Assembly: GCA_002315825.1 (NCBI GenBank)
Contig: DCIC01000122.1
Location: 1 to 22,450 of the forward strand
Length of the DNA: 22,450 nucleotides
Source: Bacteroidales bacterium UBA1736
GTDB lineage: Bacteria > Bacteroidota > Bacteroidia > Bacteroidales > UBA932
Direction: 5' to 3'
This document shows, piece by piece, positions 1 to 6,996 of the stretch. Within the stretch, counting starts at the first letter, position 1. Each line of letters opens with the position of its first letter. The position numbers and the translations under genes are program-made. Below the pieces are notes generated by a model that was given only the letters and a program-made list of their open reading frames with translations, did not search any database and was not told the origin of the DNA.

Positions 1-389
1 ATCTCAGTACCCGTTGCCGGGGTAAACTGAGTCCTTGCCATATAGATCATAAGAGCAATGGCCAGCTCTGCCACCGCATTGGAATTCTGTCCGGGAGTAT
101 TCATAACGACCACATTATGGGAAGTGGCACTGTCCAAATCCACATTATCATATCCGGCGCCGGCTCTGACCACGATTTTGAGATTAGGAGCGGCGTCAAA
201 TACCTCAGCTCCGACTTTATCGGACCGAACAATCATAGCGTCAATATCTGAAACGTGAGCAAGCAGTTCCGAAACCTCGGCATACTTCTCAAGGACTTCC
301 AGTTGATGTCCTGCTTTTTCCACAATTTCTCTGATTCCTAAAACAGCAGCGGCGGCAAAAGGCTTCTGCGTAGCAAGCAAAATTTTCAT
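1..389 (-). CDS. serA: D-3-phosphoglycerate dehydrogenase, N-terminal part (cut by window edge)
   Basis: This is the first 129 codons of a phosphoglycerate dehydrogenase, which oxidises 3-phosphoglycerate to 3-phosphohydroxypyruvate with NAD in the first step of serine synthesis. The protein begins MKILLATQKPFAAAAV. It shows the family's N-terminal substrate-binding fold with the signature RAGAGYDNVDL (about residues 77-87), then an NSNAVAELA stretch leading toward the Rossmann domain. The Rossmann domain and the catalytic His/Glu lie beyond position 1. Its ATG lies 1 nt past the serC stop, so serC and serA are almost certainly cotranscribed. The next enzyme of the pathway acts on its product, which supports the call. 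The length and C-terminal type (with or without an ACT domain) cannot be judged here. Confidence 0.93.
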   Translation of the reverse strand, partial: MKILLATQKPFAAAAVLGIREIVEKAGHQLEVLEKYAEVSELLAHVSDIDAMIVRSDKVGAEVFDAAPNLKIVVRAGAGYDNVDLDSATSHNVVVMNTPGQNSNAVAELAIALMIYMARTQFTPATGTE

Positions 390-390
390 C

Positions 391-1470
391 TTATGCTGAT
401 TTATGTTTATTCTCAAATTCGCGCATACAATCCACGAGCGCATCAACATCTTCCTGCGTACAAGCATTATACACAGAGGCTCTGAATCCGCCGACCGAGC
501 GGTGTCCTTTGATGCCGATGATGCCATTGTCCTTGGCCAACTGCATAAACTCATCCTGAAGATGCTCTTTTCCTTCAGACATTACGAAGCATACATTCAT
601 TATGGATCTGTCCTCGACTGCAGCTGTTCCCTTGAACATAGTATTGCGGTCTATCTCGTCATAAAGAGTCTTTGCCTTCTTGACATTGATTTCATTCAAA
701 GCCTTCACTCCGCCCATACTCTTCACCCATTTGAGTGTCTCGTTCATTACAAAGATTGAGAACACAGGAGGAGTGTTGAACATTGATTCCTTGTCGATAT
801 GAACCCTGTAATCCAACATAGTCGGGAGATAACGGCTCACCTTTCCCAGTGCATCCTTCTTGATGATGGCAAACGCAACACCCGCAGGGCCCGCATTCTT
901 TTGAGCCCCTCCATATATCATAGCATACTTGCTCACGTCAACGGGACGACTGAGAATATCTGACGACATATCGGCAATGAGAGGAACAGGACAATCGATA
1001 TCGGTCTTGATCTCGGTTCCATATATGGTATTGTTGGTTGTGATGTGGAAATAATCCAAATCAGAGGGAATCTCGTATCCCTTGGGAATATATGAGTAGT
1101 TCTTGTCCGAAGAGCAGGCAAGGGCATAAGCATCCCCCAGCCCTTGAGCCTCTTTCAATGCTTTGTGCGCCCATACTCCTGTATCAAGGTATGCAGCCTT
1201 CTTCTCAAGGAAGTTCATAGCTACATATAAAAACTCCATCGACGCTCCTCCGCCGAGAAAAACAACTTCATAACCATCCGGAATCGCCAGAAGTTCTTTC
1301 CAAAGAGCTCGGCATTCGTTCATTGTCTCTTCCCACTCTTTTGTTCTGTGAGAAATGGAAAGGACTGAAACTCCGGTTCCCTTAAAATCCTTGATGGCGG
1401 AGACAGCATTATCAAGGACAGCCTGAGGAAGGAGGCAAGGCCCGGCATTAAATACATGTTTCTTATTCAT
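391..1470 (-). CDS. serC: 3-phosphoserine aminotransferase
   Basis: This is a PLP-dependent, class V aminotransferase of 359 residues, a normal length for SerC. It converts 3-phosphohydroxypyruvate and glutamate to O-phosphoserine and 2-oxoglutarate in the cytosol. Visible signatures are the N-terminal FNAGPCLLP, the SHR motif at residues 40-42, FLGGGAS at 71-77 and the PLP-lysine region GGAQKNAGPAG with Lys191. The C-terminal GHRSVGGFRAS motif binds the substrate phosphate in the family. The ATG lies 19 nt downstream of the yigZ-like gene, and the stop is 1 nt before the serA ATG, so yigZ-serC-serA probably form one unit. No separate promoter box was seen in the 19-nt gap. A SerB-type phosphatase is not in the window. 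Confidence 0.97.
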   Translation of the reverse strand: MNKKHVFNAGPCLLPQAVLDNAVSAIKDFKGTGVSVLSISHRTKEWEETMNECRALWKELLAIPDGYEVVFLGGGASMEFLYVAMNFLEKKAAYLDTGVWAHKALKEAQGLGDAYALACSSDKNYSYIPKGYEIPSDLDYFHITTNNTIYGTEIKTDIDCPVPLIADMSSDILSRPVDVSKYAMIYGGAQKNAGPAGVAFAIIKKDALGKVSRYLPTMLDYRVHIDKESMFNTPPVFSIFVMNETLKWVKSMGGVKALNEINVKKAKTLYDEIDRNTMFKGTAAVEDRSIMNVCFVMSEGKEHLQDEFMQLAKDNGIIGIKGHRSVGGFRASVYNACTQEDVDALVDCMREFENKHKSA

Positions 1471-1489
1471 ATTCTACTTCGTAGTAAGA

Positions 1490-2095
1490 TTAAATATCAT
1501 TTAAATATAGTAAATATTTCTCAATCCTTTGCAAAAAATCATCAGCTTGTGAAAGACGGACTTTAACTTTAAGGCAGCAGGTCTGACAAAATTCCTGGTC
1601 ATATTGAGGTATCTCCATTTCCTTGAGCACTTTCATCACATTATTCATCTCAAGATAATCGAAAGAAAGGCTATAATGACGGCTCGCCACTTTTTCAATG
1701 ACATTGGCTTTACCCAATGCATCAGCAGTGGAAGTTCTGTATGCCCGGATAAGACCGGGTATCCCGAGTTTTATCCCTCCGAAATATCTCACCACAACCA
1801 CAAGGATATCGCTTAAGCCGAAGGAATCAATTTGAGACAGTATTTGCCTGCCTGCAGATCCGGATGGCTCCCCATCATCGTTCGCGCGGAAAGGCTCCCC
1901 CGACAGACCGATCCGATATGCATAACAATGATGTCGGGCATCGTGATACTCTTTTTTGAGAGAATCGACAATATCCTTTACCTCAGACACAGTCTCAACC
2001 GGATATGCTAATGCAATGAATCTGCTGCCATTATCCTTGAACAGGCCGTCAGAAATACCGGTGATGCTCTGATATGTATCTTTTATCTGGCCCAT
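1490..2095 (-). CDS. YigZ/IMPACT family protein
   Basis: The 201-residue product matches the IMPACT/YigZ family in length and layout. The N-terminal IMPACT (UPF0029) domain spans about residues 18-125 and carries GEPSGSAGRQIL (75-86) and RYFGGIKLGIPGL (103-115). A smaller C-terminal domain of the DUF1949 type follows. The biochemical role in bacteria is not settled; the eukaryotic relative IMPACT modulates GCN2 signalling and translation. The family assignment is firm and the function is not. It is the first gene of the presumed yigZ-serC-serA unit. A TAnnTTTG box ends at 2103, only 8 nt before the A of the ATG (2095), so its mRNA may have almost no 5' leader. It diverges from the gene at 2159. 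Confidence 0.9.
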   Translation of the reverse strand: MGQIKDTYQSITGISDGLFKDNGSRFIALAYPVETVSEVKDIVDSLKKEYHDARHHCYAYRIGLSGEPFRANDDGEPSGSAGRQILSQIDSFGLSDILVVVVRYFGGIKLGIPGLIRAYRTSTADALGKANVIEKVASRHYSLSFDYLEMNNVMKVLKEMEIPQYDQEFCQTCCLKVKVRLSQADDFLQRIEKYLLYLNDI

Positions 2096-2102
2096 ACCTT
2101 TT

Positions 2103-2110
2103 CAAATTTA
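2103..2110 (-). promoter_or_regulatory. -7 promoter box for the yigZ-serC-serA unit
   Basis: TAAATTTG on the minus strand matches the Bacteroidetes sigma-factor -7 consensus TAnnTTTG exactly. No clear TTTG -33 element sits at the usual 19-21 nt spacing. The box ends 7 nt before the ATG at 2095, so the predicted start of transcription is at or next to the start codon. Confidence 0.55.
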
Positions 2111-2121
2111 GTGATTTTTTC

Positions 2122-2129
2122 TAACTTTG
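2122..2129 (+). promoter_or_regulatory. -7 promoter box for the acidic protein-miaA unit
   Basis: TAACTTTG matches TAnnTTTG, with a weak T-rich -33 region near 2099-2103. It predicts transcription starting near 2134-2136. That places the GTG at 2111 outside the transcript and favours the ATG at 2159 as the true start of the downstream gene. It is divergent from, and 11 nt apart from, the minus-strand box at 2103-2110. Confidence 0.6.
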
Positions 2130-2158
2130 ACACGACAAAAAAGTATTCAAACCAAGAT

Positions 2159-2752
2159 ATGTCCTACAAATACAAGGTTTCCCTCAACGGAATTAAAGGA
2201 TTTTACAGGATTTACCAGATAGATGGAGATTCATCGTTATATTCATTGCACAAGCAAATGAGAAGTGATATGGAATTCCCTCAAGATCAGCTCATTCTAT
2301 TTAAAGCAATGGATAGTGAAGGAAAGGTGGTCGCAAGATACGGCTTGTTCGATTTGGGTGATGGGACAGCAGATGAGATCAGTATCAGCCGGACCATCGA
2401 AGCGGGGATTACCAGTTTCGTCTATTTCTACGACATTACCAACAAAAAAAGCATCAATATCACTTTCGAGGGCGAGGTTCAGGGAAGTGTTTTTTCTCCT
2501 GTAATCATCGAATCCAAAGGTCCAAATCCCATTGAATTCGAAAACGGATACGTCGCTTTCGAGGATCTCCCCGACGAGAAGCGTCACCTCCCCGGAGAGG
2601 ACAAGCCGAAGAGCAAACTCGCAGAGTTACTCAACATCGATATGGACAAGGATTTCGAGGACGATGAAGAAGAAGATGAGGATGAGGAGGAAGAGGAAGA
2701 AGATGACGAGACGGCTCAGATTTATGATGCCAACGAAGGCTTGGATTACTGA
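2159..2752 (+). CDS. pRiA4b ORF-3-like protein with a long acidic tail
   Basis: The product is 197 residues from the ATG at 2159. The upstream GTG at 2111 is unlikely because a promoter box lies between the two. The N-terminal part (about 1-105, MSYKYKVSLNGIKGFYRIYQ...) resembles the plasmid pRiA4b ORF-3 / IS1096 passenger 'TnpR' family common in Bacteroidetes, whose function is not known. I hold the family name with moderate confidence. Residues 167-184 are 18 consecutive Asp/Glu residues, giving a strongly acidic, probably disordered tail of the kind that often binds basic partners. No signal peptide or membrane segment is visible. The stop codon is 2 nt before the miaA GTG, so the two genes are cotranscribed and probably translationally coupled. 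Despite the family name, no transposon ends are present around it. Confidence 0.75.
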   Translation: MSYKYKVSLNGIKGFYRIYQIDGDSSLYSLHKQMRSDMEFPQDQLILFKAMDSEGKVVARYGLFDLGDGTADEISISRTIEAGITSFVYFYDITNKKSINITFEGEVQGSVFSPVIIESKGPNPIEFENGYVAFEDLPDEKRHLPGEDKPKSKLAELLNIDMDKDFEDDEEEDEDEEEEEEDDETAQIYDANEGLDY

Positions 2753-2754
2753 TT

Positions 2755-3621
2755 GTGAGCCGCAAACTCATCATTGTCCTTGGACCGACCGCTGTCGGGA
2801 AAACCGATTTCAGCATTGACCTTGCTTTAAAATACGGTTCACCAATAATATCCTGCGATTCGAGACAAATCTACAAAGAGATGTCCATTGGCACAGCTGT
2901 ACCTTCAAAAGAACAGCTCGATGCTGTCAGGCATTATTTCATTCAGACAAAATCAGTCACGGAGTATTACACCGCTGGCTTATTCGAACTGGAAGCTTTG
3001 GAACTGATAGAAAGTCTGTTCCGGGAAGGACACCAGACTCTTGTTATGACAGGAGGATCAATGTTCTACATAGATGCTATCTGCCACGGCATCTCCGAAG
3101 TACCTCAAGCCAACATTAAACTGCGCAGTGAGCTTACTGCCCGTCTGAAAGAGTCGGGCCTTGAAACATTGGCCGAGGAGTTGAGAGCGCTTGACCCGGT
3201 TTCTTATCAGCAGATCGACAGATCAAATGGTGCACGAGTCCTCAGAGCGCTGGAAGTCTGCCTTGACACCGGCAGACCATATTCCTCTTTTAAAATGGAC
3301 AAGCCCAGACCCAGATCTTTCGAAATCGAAAAAATCGGCCTGACCCGTCCAAGAGCTGAACTTTATGACAGAATTAACAAGAGAGTCATCCAAATGATTG
3401 ACTTTGGCCTGATAGAAGAAGTGAGGTCTCTGATTGAGTTCAGAAACCTCACTGCTCTTCAAACCGTCGGATACAAAGAAGTCTTTGACTACTTTGATGC
3501 CAATGGCGATGCCTCATTTGATCGTACCATCTCTCTTATCCAACAGAATACCAGACATTATGCCAAGCGCCAGATGACCTGGTGGAAAAGAGATGATTCG
3601 ATCAAATGGATAGACATCTGA
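2755..3621 (+). CDS. miaA: tRNA dimethylallyltransferase
   Basis: MiaA transfers a dimethylallyl group from DMAPP to N6 of A37 in tRNAs that read codons beginning with U, which stabilises codon-anticodon pairing. The 288-residue product starts at GTG and has the P-loop GPTAVGKT at residues 10-17 and the CDSRQIY motif at 34-40, with the conserved Asp35 and Ser36. Further on come GGSMFYIDAICHGI, the MiaA signature region, and the C-terminal TRHYAKRQMTWWKR, the typical tRNA-contacting segment. The GTG start places the P-loop where the family expects it, and no closer in-frame ATG would keep it. It follows the acidic protein gene by 2 nt. Its stop codon directly abuts the stop codon of the convergent FKBP gene, with no room for an intergenic terminator. 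Confidence 0.97.
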   Translation: MSRKLIIVLGPTAVGKTDFSIDLALKYGSPIISCDSRQIYKEMSIGTAVPSKEQLDAVRHYFIQTKSVTEYYTAGLFELEALELIESLFREGHQTLVMTGGSMFYIDAICHGISEVPQANIKLRSELTARLKESGLETLAEELRALDPVSYQQIDRSNGARVLRALEVCLDTGRPYSSFKMDKPRPRSFEIEKIGLTRPRAELYDRINKRVIQMIDFGLIEEVRSLIEFRNLTALQTVGYKEVFDYFDANGDASFDRTISLIQQNTRHYAKRQMTWWKRDDSIKWIDI

Positions 3622-4359
3622 TTACTCTTCTACCGTTGCAGGAACGACCTCAGCCACCTTTACATTGAAGATAAGTGTGGAGTTTGGTGCAATTCCCTGA
3701 GTGCCGGACTCACCATAGCCGAGAGCTGCAGGGATGTAAAGTTCAATCTCACCACCCTCACCTACAAGTTGAATGCCTTCCTGCCATCCTTTGATAACTC
3801 TGTCAAGAGTAAGCTCGACAGGCTCTCCGTCTGCAGGCGCCTCGTCAAAGACAGTACCATCAAGGAGTGTTCCTTTATAGAACACCTTCACGCCATCAGT
3901 AGGGCCGGGTTTGACATCACTTCCGGGGGCAATAATCTTATACTGAAGGCCGGAAGGAGTAACAACCACTCCGGGTTTCTCCTTATTTGCGGAGAGGAAA
4001 GCATCCTCTTTCTCTTTGTTGGCAGTGCTAACGAACTCTCTTCTCTTCTCAAGATAAGTATTGAACACATCATTCATCAGTTCGGGACTGATTTTGAACT
4101 GCTCAGCAAAAGCAGGATCGTTTGCAGAACCTTCGGCATTAATGAAATCCTCAATACCCTTTGTCAATTCAGAATAATTGATCTTACCAAAGTCATAAGC
4201 TTTCACGAAGCTTCCGAAATTGATACCGAGAAGATAGCTGACGGTGTCAATCTGTCCTTTTGTTGCGGGGAATTCGTCAGCGTTTTTGCCGGGCTTCTGA
4301 GCACAGGCAACGATAGTCATACCCAAAAACAGGGTAGCAGCAATTGTTTTGATTTTCAT
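3622..4359 (-). CDS. FKBP-type peptidyl-prolyl isomerase, lipoprotein
   Basis: This is a predicted lipoprotein that catalyses cis-trans isomerisation of X-Pro bonds, probably assisting folding in the periplasm or at the outer membrane. From the ATG at 4359 it has 245 residues; a TTG four codons upstream is less likely. Residues 1-18 form a signal peptide ending in a lipobox-like IVA-Cys19. Residues about 30-115 resemble the FKBP N-terminal dimerisation domain (FkpA/Mip type). Residues about 145-240 are the FKBP catalytic domain, with VFYKGTLLDGTVFD, VIKGWQEGIQLVGEGG and the IPAALGYGE loop. It follows the ROK kinase gene by 15 nt and is the last gene of the MFS-ROK-FKBP unit. A role in folding envelope proteins tied to sugar use is only an inference. 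Confidence 0.93.
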   Translation of the reverse strand: MKIKTIAATLFLGMTIVACAQKPGKNADEFPATKGQIDTVSYLLGINFGSFVKAYDFGKINYSELTKGIEDFINAEGSANDPAFAEQFKISPELMNDVFNTYLEKRREFVSTANKEKEDAFLSANKEKPGVVVTPSGLQYKIIAPGSDVKPGPTDGVKVFYKGTLLDGTVFDEAPADGEPVELTLDRVIKGWQEGIQLVGEGGEIELYIPAALGYGESGTQGIAPNSTLIFNVKVAEVVPATVEE

Positions 4360-4374
4360 TTTATATAACAAATA

Positions 4375-5334
4375 TTAAAGTTCCCAAGCAAGGGATGATG
4401 CGCCAAGAATGGCGGCATCAGAAGCCTTGAGCTCTGAGAACAGAATCTTCACTTTACCTTTCCATATCTGAAGCAGATTGTCATTCATCGACTTCATGAT
4501 AGGCTCATAAAGGAATTCTTTTGCGCGTGCGAGTCCACCGAAAAGAACGATAGCCTCAGGAGCACTGAATGCAACAAAATCAGCGAAAGTGCGGCCGAGA
4601 AGATCTCCTGTGTACTCAAGAACCCTCTTTGCAAGGCTGTCCCCAACCTTAGCTGCATCATAAACATCCTTTGATGTAATATTGTCAACATTGCGGAGAA
4701 CAGAATCGACTGAGCTCATTTCCAGCCAGTCGCGTGCTGTCTTGGCAACACCGATTGCTGAACAATAAGCCTCAAGGCATCCCTGCTTTCCACAACCGCA
4801 GACACGGCCATTGTGGCGGATAGCAGTAACGTGACCAAGCTCACCGGCAAATCCATCGTGACCATAAACAAGTTCTCCATTGATGATGATACCGCTGCCG
4901 ACACCTGTTCCGAGAGTGATCATAATGAAATTCTTCATCCCTCTGGCAATACCGTAAGTCATCTCACCTACTGCAGCTGCATTTGCATCATTTGTAACGG
5001 ATACGGGGATACCAGTCTTTTCCTGAAGCATAGAGGAAAGGGGAACTGCAGTATTTGCAGCCCAAGCAAGATTGGGAGCGAACTCAATAGATCCCGTATA
5101 GTGGTTTCCGTTGGGAGCGCCAACTCCGATACCACGAATCTGACCCTCCTTACCTGCCTCGCGAATGATATTTTTGATTGCATCGGCAAGAGCTGTTATG
5201 AACGCAGCAGCGTCAGAGCCGAAAACATCTGAACGAATCACGGTCTGTGCAAGCACGATACCACGTGCGTCAACTACTCCGAGTTTGGTTGTCTGTCCAC
5301 CGACATCAACACCTACGACAAATTGTTTCTCCAT
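4375..5334 (-). CDS. ROK family glucokinase
   Basis: This is a sugar kinase of the ROK family (319 residues), probably phosphorylating glucose with ATP after uptake. The ATP phosphate-binding motif VGVDVGGQTTKLGV lies at residues 7-20. The catalytic Asp is D116 in TNDANAA. GTGVGSGIIINGELVYGHDGFAGELGH follows, with the zinc-binding His168 and then Cys179, Cys181 and Cys186 in the CxCGxxGCxE motif; these define the enzyme subclass rather than the repressors. There is no N-terminal helix-turn-helix, which rules out a ROK repressor. It lies 23 nt downstream of an MFS sugar transporter gene, which supports a transport-then-phosphorylate pair. Whether the substrate is glucose, mannose or N-acetyl sugars cannot be fixed from sequence alone. 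Confidence 0.93.
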   Translation of the reverse strand: MEKQFVVGVDVGGQTTKLGVVDARGIVLAQTVIRSDVFGSDAAAFITALADAIKNIIREAGKEGQIRGIGVGAPNGNHYTGSIEFAPNLAWAANTAVPLSSMLQEKTGIPVSVTNDANAAAVGEMTYGIARGMKNFIMITLGTGVGSGIIINGELVYGHDGFAGELGHVTAIRHNGRVCGCGKQGCLEAYCSAIGVAKTARDWLEMSSVDSVLRNVDNITSKDVYDAAKVGDSLAKRVLEYTGDLLGRTFADFVAFSAPEAIVLFGGLARAKEFLYEPIMKSMNDNLLQIWKGKVKILFSELKASDAAILGASSLAWEL

Positions 5335-5357
5335 TTTATTATAATTTTTACCGAAAA

Positions 5358-6671
5358 TTAGTCTACAACGATATCTTTATTGACATTCTTGGATCCTATC
5401 ACTGCGAAGAAGAGCATATAGATAAGGAGTGCAAATACGAACCAGTAGCTGCCGATATATCCAACTTTGTCAGCAATTGCATTCTGAACAAGAGGACATA
5501 CGCCACCGCCGACTACCATCATCATGAAAAGACCGGAAGCCTGCTCTGTATATTTTCCAAGTCCGTCAACTGACAATGCAAAGATACATCCCCACATAAC
5601 GGAAGTACAGAGACCGCAGAGAACAAGGAACAGACAGCTGACAGGAACCTGAGCCATGCTGAAACCTGTATGGATATCGAATCCGGGCATTGAAATGGTC
5701 TTTGTTGCAGGAACAACGATAGCAAGGAAGATGAACGCAAGAGCGAATGAAAGAACTGTCACAAGCTGAGCCTTGGGAGAAATCTTTCCACTGATGGCAG
5801 TACTTCCAAGACGGCCTACAAGCATAAGCAGCCAATACATAGCGGCAAGAGCTCCACCGACAGCGGCTCCGTTAGCGATGCCTGCACCGGCAGAAGTAGG
5901 ATCTGAAAGATAGAAATTGAGGGTTCCGGGGATACCTACCTCAACACCCACATAGCAGAAGATTGTAAAGATTCCGAACACTGTATGACGGAAGTTCCAA
6001 GGACTCTTCTCATACTTGGCCTCAACTTTTCCGAGAGAAGGCTCAGGAATTGTAACACAAAGGATAATGATGAAAGAGATGGCAAATACGCCCATAGCAA
6101 TCCAGAGAAGAGGAGCGACATCTGACATAGCTGTCTTATCAGTAACAGTACCGATGAGAGCACCTACGAAGAGAGGAGTCAATGTTCCTGAAAGTGAGTT
6201 GCAGGCACCACCGGCCTGAACGAGCTGATTTCCACGGTTTCCGCCGCCACCGAGGATGGTAAGCATAGGATTTACGACTGTGTTGAGCATACAAACACAG
6301 AATCCGCAGATGAATGCACCGAGGAGATAGATGACAAAGTTGAGACAAACTATATCCTCACCGACATTGAACACTTTGACCCCGGCTCCAACTTTGCTCG
6401 AGAGCAACTGTACGAATACTCCGATGATACCGAGAGCGAGAGCGATAAGACCTGTTTTCTTATAGCCCTTGGTTGAAAGCATCTTTCCAGCAGGGATACC
6501 CATAAAGAGGTATGCGAGGAAGTTCATCATATTTCCCCACATTCCTGCCCAAGAGTAAGACTGCTTCCAGATATTTCCGAAAGGAGCCGCAAGGTTGGTA
6601 ACGAAAGAAATCATTGCGAACAAGAAGAACATTGTCACAATCGCAATGACGTTGGTTTTTTTCTTTTCCAT
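5358..6671 (-). CDS. MFS sugar transporter (glucose/galactose type)
   Basis: This is a 437-residue, highly hydrophobic protein with about 12 membrane segments, resembling the FHS-type sugar:proton symporters (GluP/FucP relatives) of the major facilitator superfamily. It acts in the inner membrane. The N-terminus begins MEKKKTNVIAIVTMFFLFAM and there is no cleavable signal. The segment GIPAGKMLSTKGYKKTG (about residues 58-74) corresponds to the charged loop between helices 2 and 3. It is the first gene of the unit MFS-ROK kinase-FKBP, and the adjacent glucokinase supports a hexose substrate. Its promoter must lie in 6672-6870, where only imperfect -7 boxes were found. The exact sugar is not known. 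Confidence 0.9.
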   Translation of the reverse strand: MEKKKTNVIAIVTMFFLFAMISFVTNLAAPFGNIWKQSYSWAGMWGNMMNFLAYLFMGIPAGKMLSTKGYKKTGLIALALGIIGVFVQLLSSKVGAGVKVFNVGEDIVCLNFVIYLLGAFICGFCVCMLNTVVNPMLTILGGGGNRGNQLVQAGGACNSLSGTLTPLFVGALIGTVTDKTAMSDVAPLLWIAMGVFAISFIIILCVTIPEPSLGKVEAKYEKSPWNFRHTVFGIFTIFCYVGVEVGIPGTLNFYLSDPTSAGAGIANGAAVGGALAAMYWLLMLVGRLGSTAISGKISPKAQLVTVLSFALAFIFLAIVVPATKTISMPGFDIHTGFSMAQVPVSCLFLVLCGLCTSVMWGCIFALSVDGLGKYTEQASGLFMMMVVGGGVCPLVQNAIADKVGYIGSYWFVFALLIYMLFFAVIGSKNVNKDIVVD

Positions 6672-6776
6672 ACTGAATTATTATTTGGTTAATAGTTTTA
6701 TGCGCAATACAAAAAGTTCCACAAGTTAAGTATTTTTTTTCAAATACAGAAAACCCGGGCATTTCATATGAACAAA
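6672..6776 (-). promoter_or_regulatory. Upstream region of the MFS-glucokinase-FKBP operon
   Basis: No perfect TAnnTTTG box is present here. The two nearest candidates on the minus strand are ACTTTTTG (6710-6717), with a TTTG 23 nt upstream (6741-6744), and TGTATTTG (6741-6748), with a TTTG 24 nt upstream (6773-6776). An 18-bp inverted repeat with arms GTATTT/AAATAC spans 6730-6747 and overlaps the second candidate; it could be an operator, but the centre is mostly T and it may be chance. Weak core elements plus a possible operator would suit a regulated sugar operon, but this is inference. Confidence 0.3.
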
Positions 6777-6850
6777 GTCTTAAAAAAGTTCTGCAACAGA
6801 GCTTCGAAATAACACTTTCTCACAGAAAAAGACAAATCATTAAGATAATT

Positions 6851-6882
6851 TTTGTTTAATACGATTTAATGTTATACTTTTG
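6851..6882 (+). promoter_or_regulatory. Strong consensus promoter of the orphan small RNA
   Basis: TTTG at 6851-6854, a 20-nt spacer and TACTTTTG at 6875-6882 match the Bacteroidetes consensus TTTG-N19-21-TAnnTTTG perfectly in both elements. It is the best promoter in the window. The predicted transcription start is about 6887-6889, which is exactly where a stem-loop begins. Confidence 0.75.
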
Positions 6883-6887
6883 CAACA

Positions 6888-6980
6888 GACAACGAAGGGA
6901 TTCGTGTCTATTTGTTAAGTTCGTTTTATATACTGAGAGAGCGCTTTTGGGGAAAAGCGCTCTCTTCTTTGTATATTTTC
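6888..6980 (+). ncRNA. Candidate small RNA with 5' hairpin and intrinsic terminator
   Basis: A perfect promoter predicts a start at about 6888 and a strong terminator ends the transcript near 6970-6980, giving an RNA of roughly 80-93 nt. Its 5' end folds as a stem-loop: GACA (6888-6891) pairs with TGTC (6905-6908) and CGAA (6893-6896) with TTCG (6901-6904), with a bulged A6892 and a GGGA loop. A mostly unpaired U-rich linker (6909-6935) follows, then the terminator hairpin. No plus-strand gene lies downstream; the RNA would read only into the antisense of the acyl-CoA synthetase gene end. No credible open reading frame starts inside it. I do not recognise it as SRP RNA, 6S, tmRNA or RNase P. 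The call is inferred from promoter, fold and terminator, not from family membership. Confidence 0.6.
6936..6980 (+). terminator. Intrinsic terminator of the small RNA
   Basis: A perfect 13-bp stem has arms AGAGAGCGCTTTT (6936-6948) and AAAAGCGCTCTCT (6953-6965) around a GGGG loop, followed by a T-rich stretch (TTCTTTGTATATTTT, 6965-6979). The T-rich tail is on the plus strand only; on the minus strand the hairpin is followed by CAGTATATAAAACG. It is therefore chiefly a plus-strand terminator, although it might also slow transcription leaving the acyl-CoA synthetase gene. Confidence 0.85.
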
Positions 6981-6996
6981 TTCAAATGGGACACCG

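Noticed and set aside
2111..2158. GTG start for the acidic protein
   Set aside because: A -7 box at 2122-2129 places the transcription start downstream of this GTG.
2159..2752. Transposon passenger gene, because the family is named after IS1096
   Set aside because: No transposase, inverted repeats or target duplications are visible nearby; the gene sits in a tight unit with miaA, so it is treated as a chromosomal gene.
4375..5334. ROK-type transcriptional repressor
   Set aside because: There is no N-terminal helix-turn-helix, and the catalytic Asp116 and zinc motif of the kinases are present.
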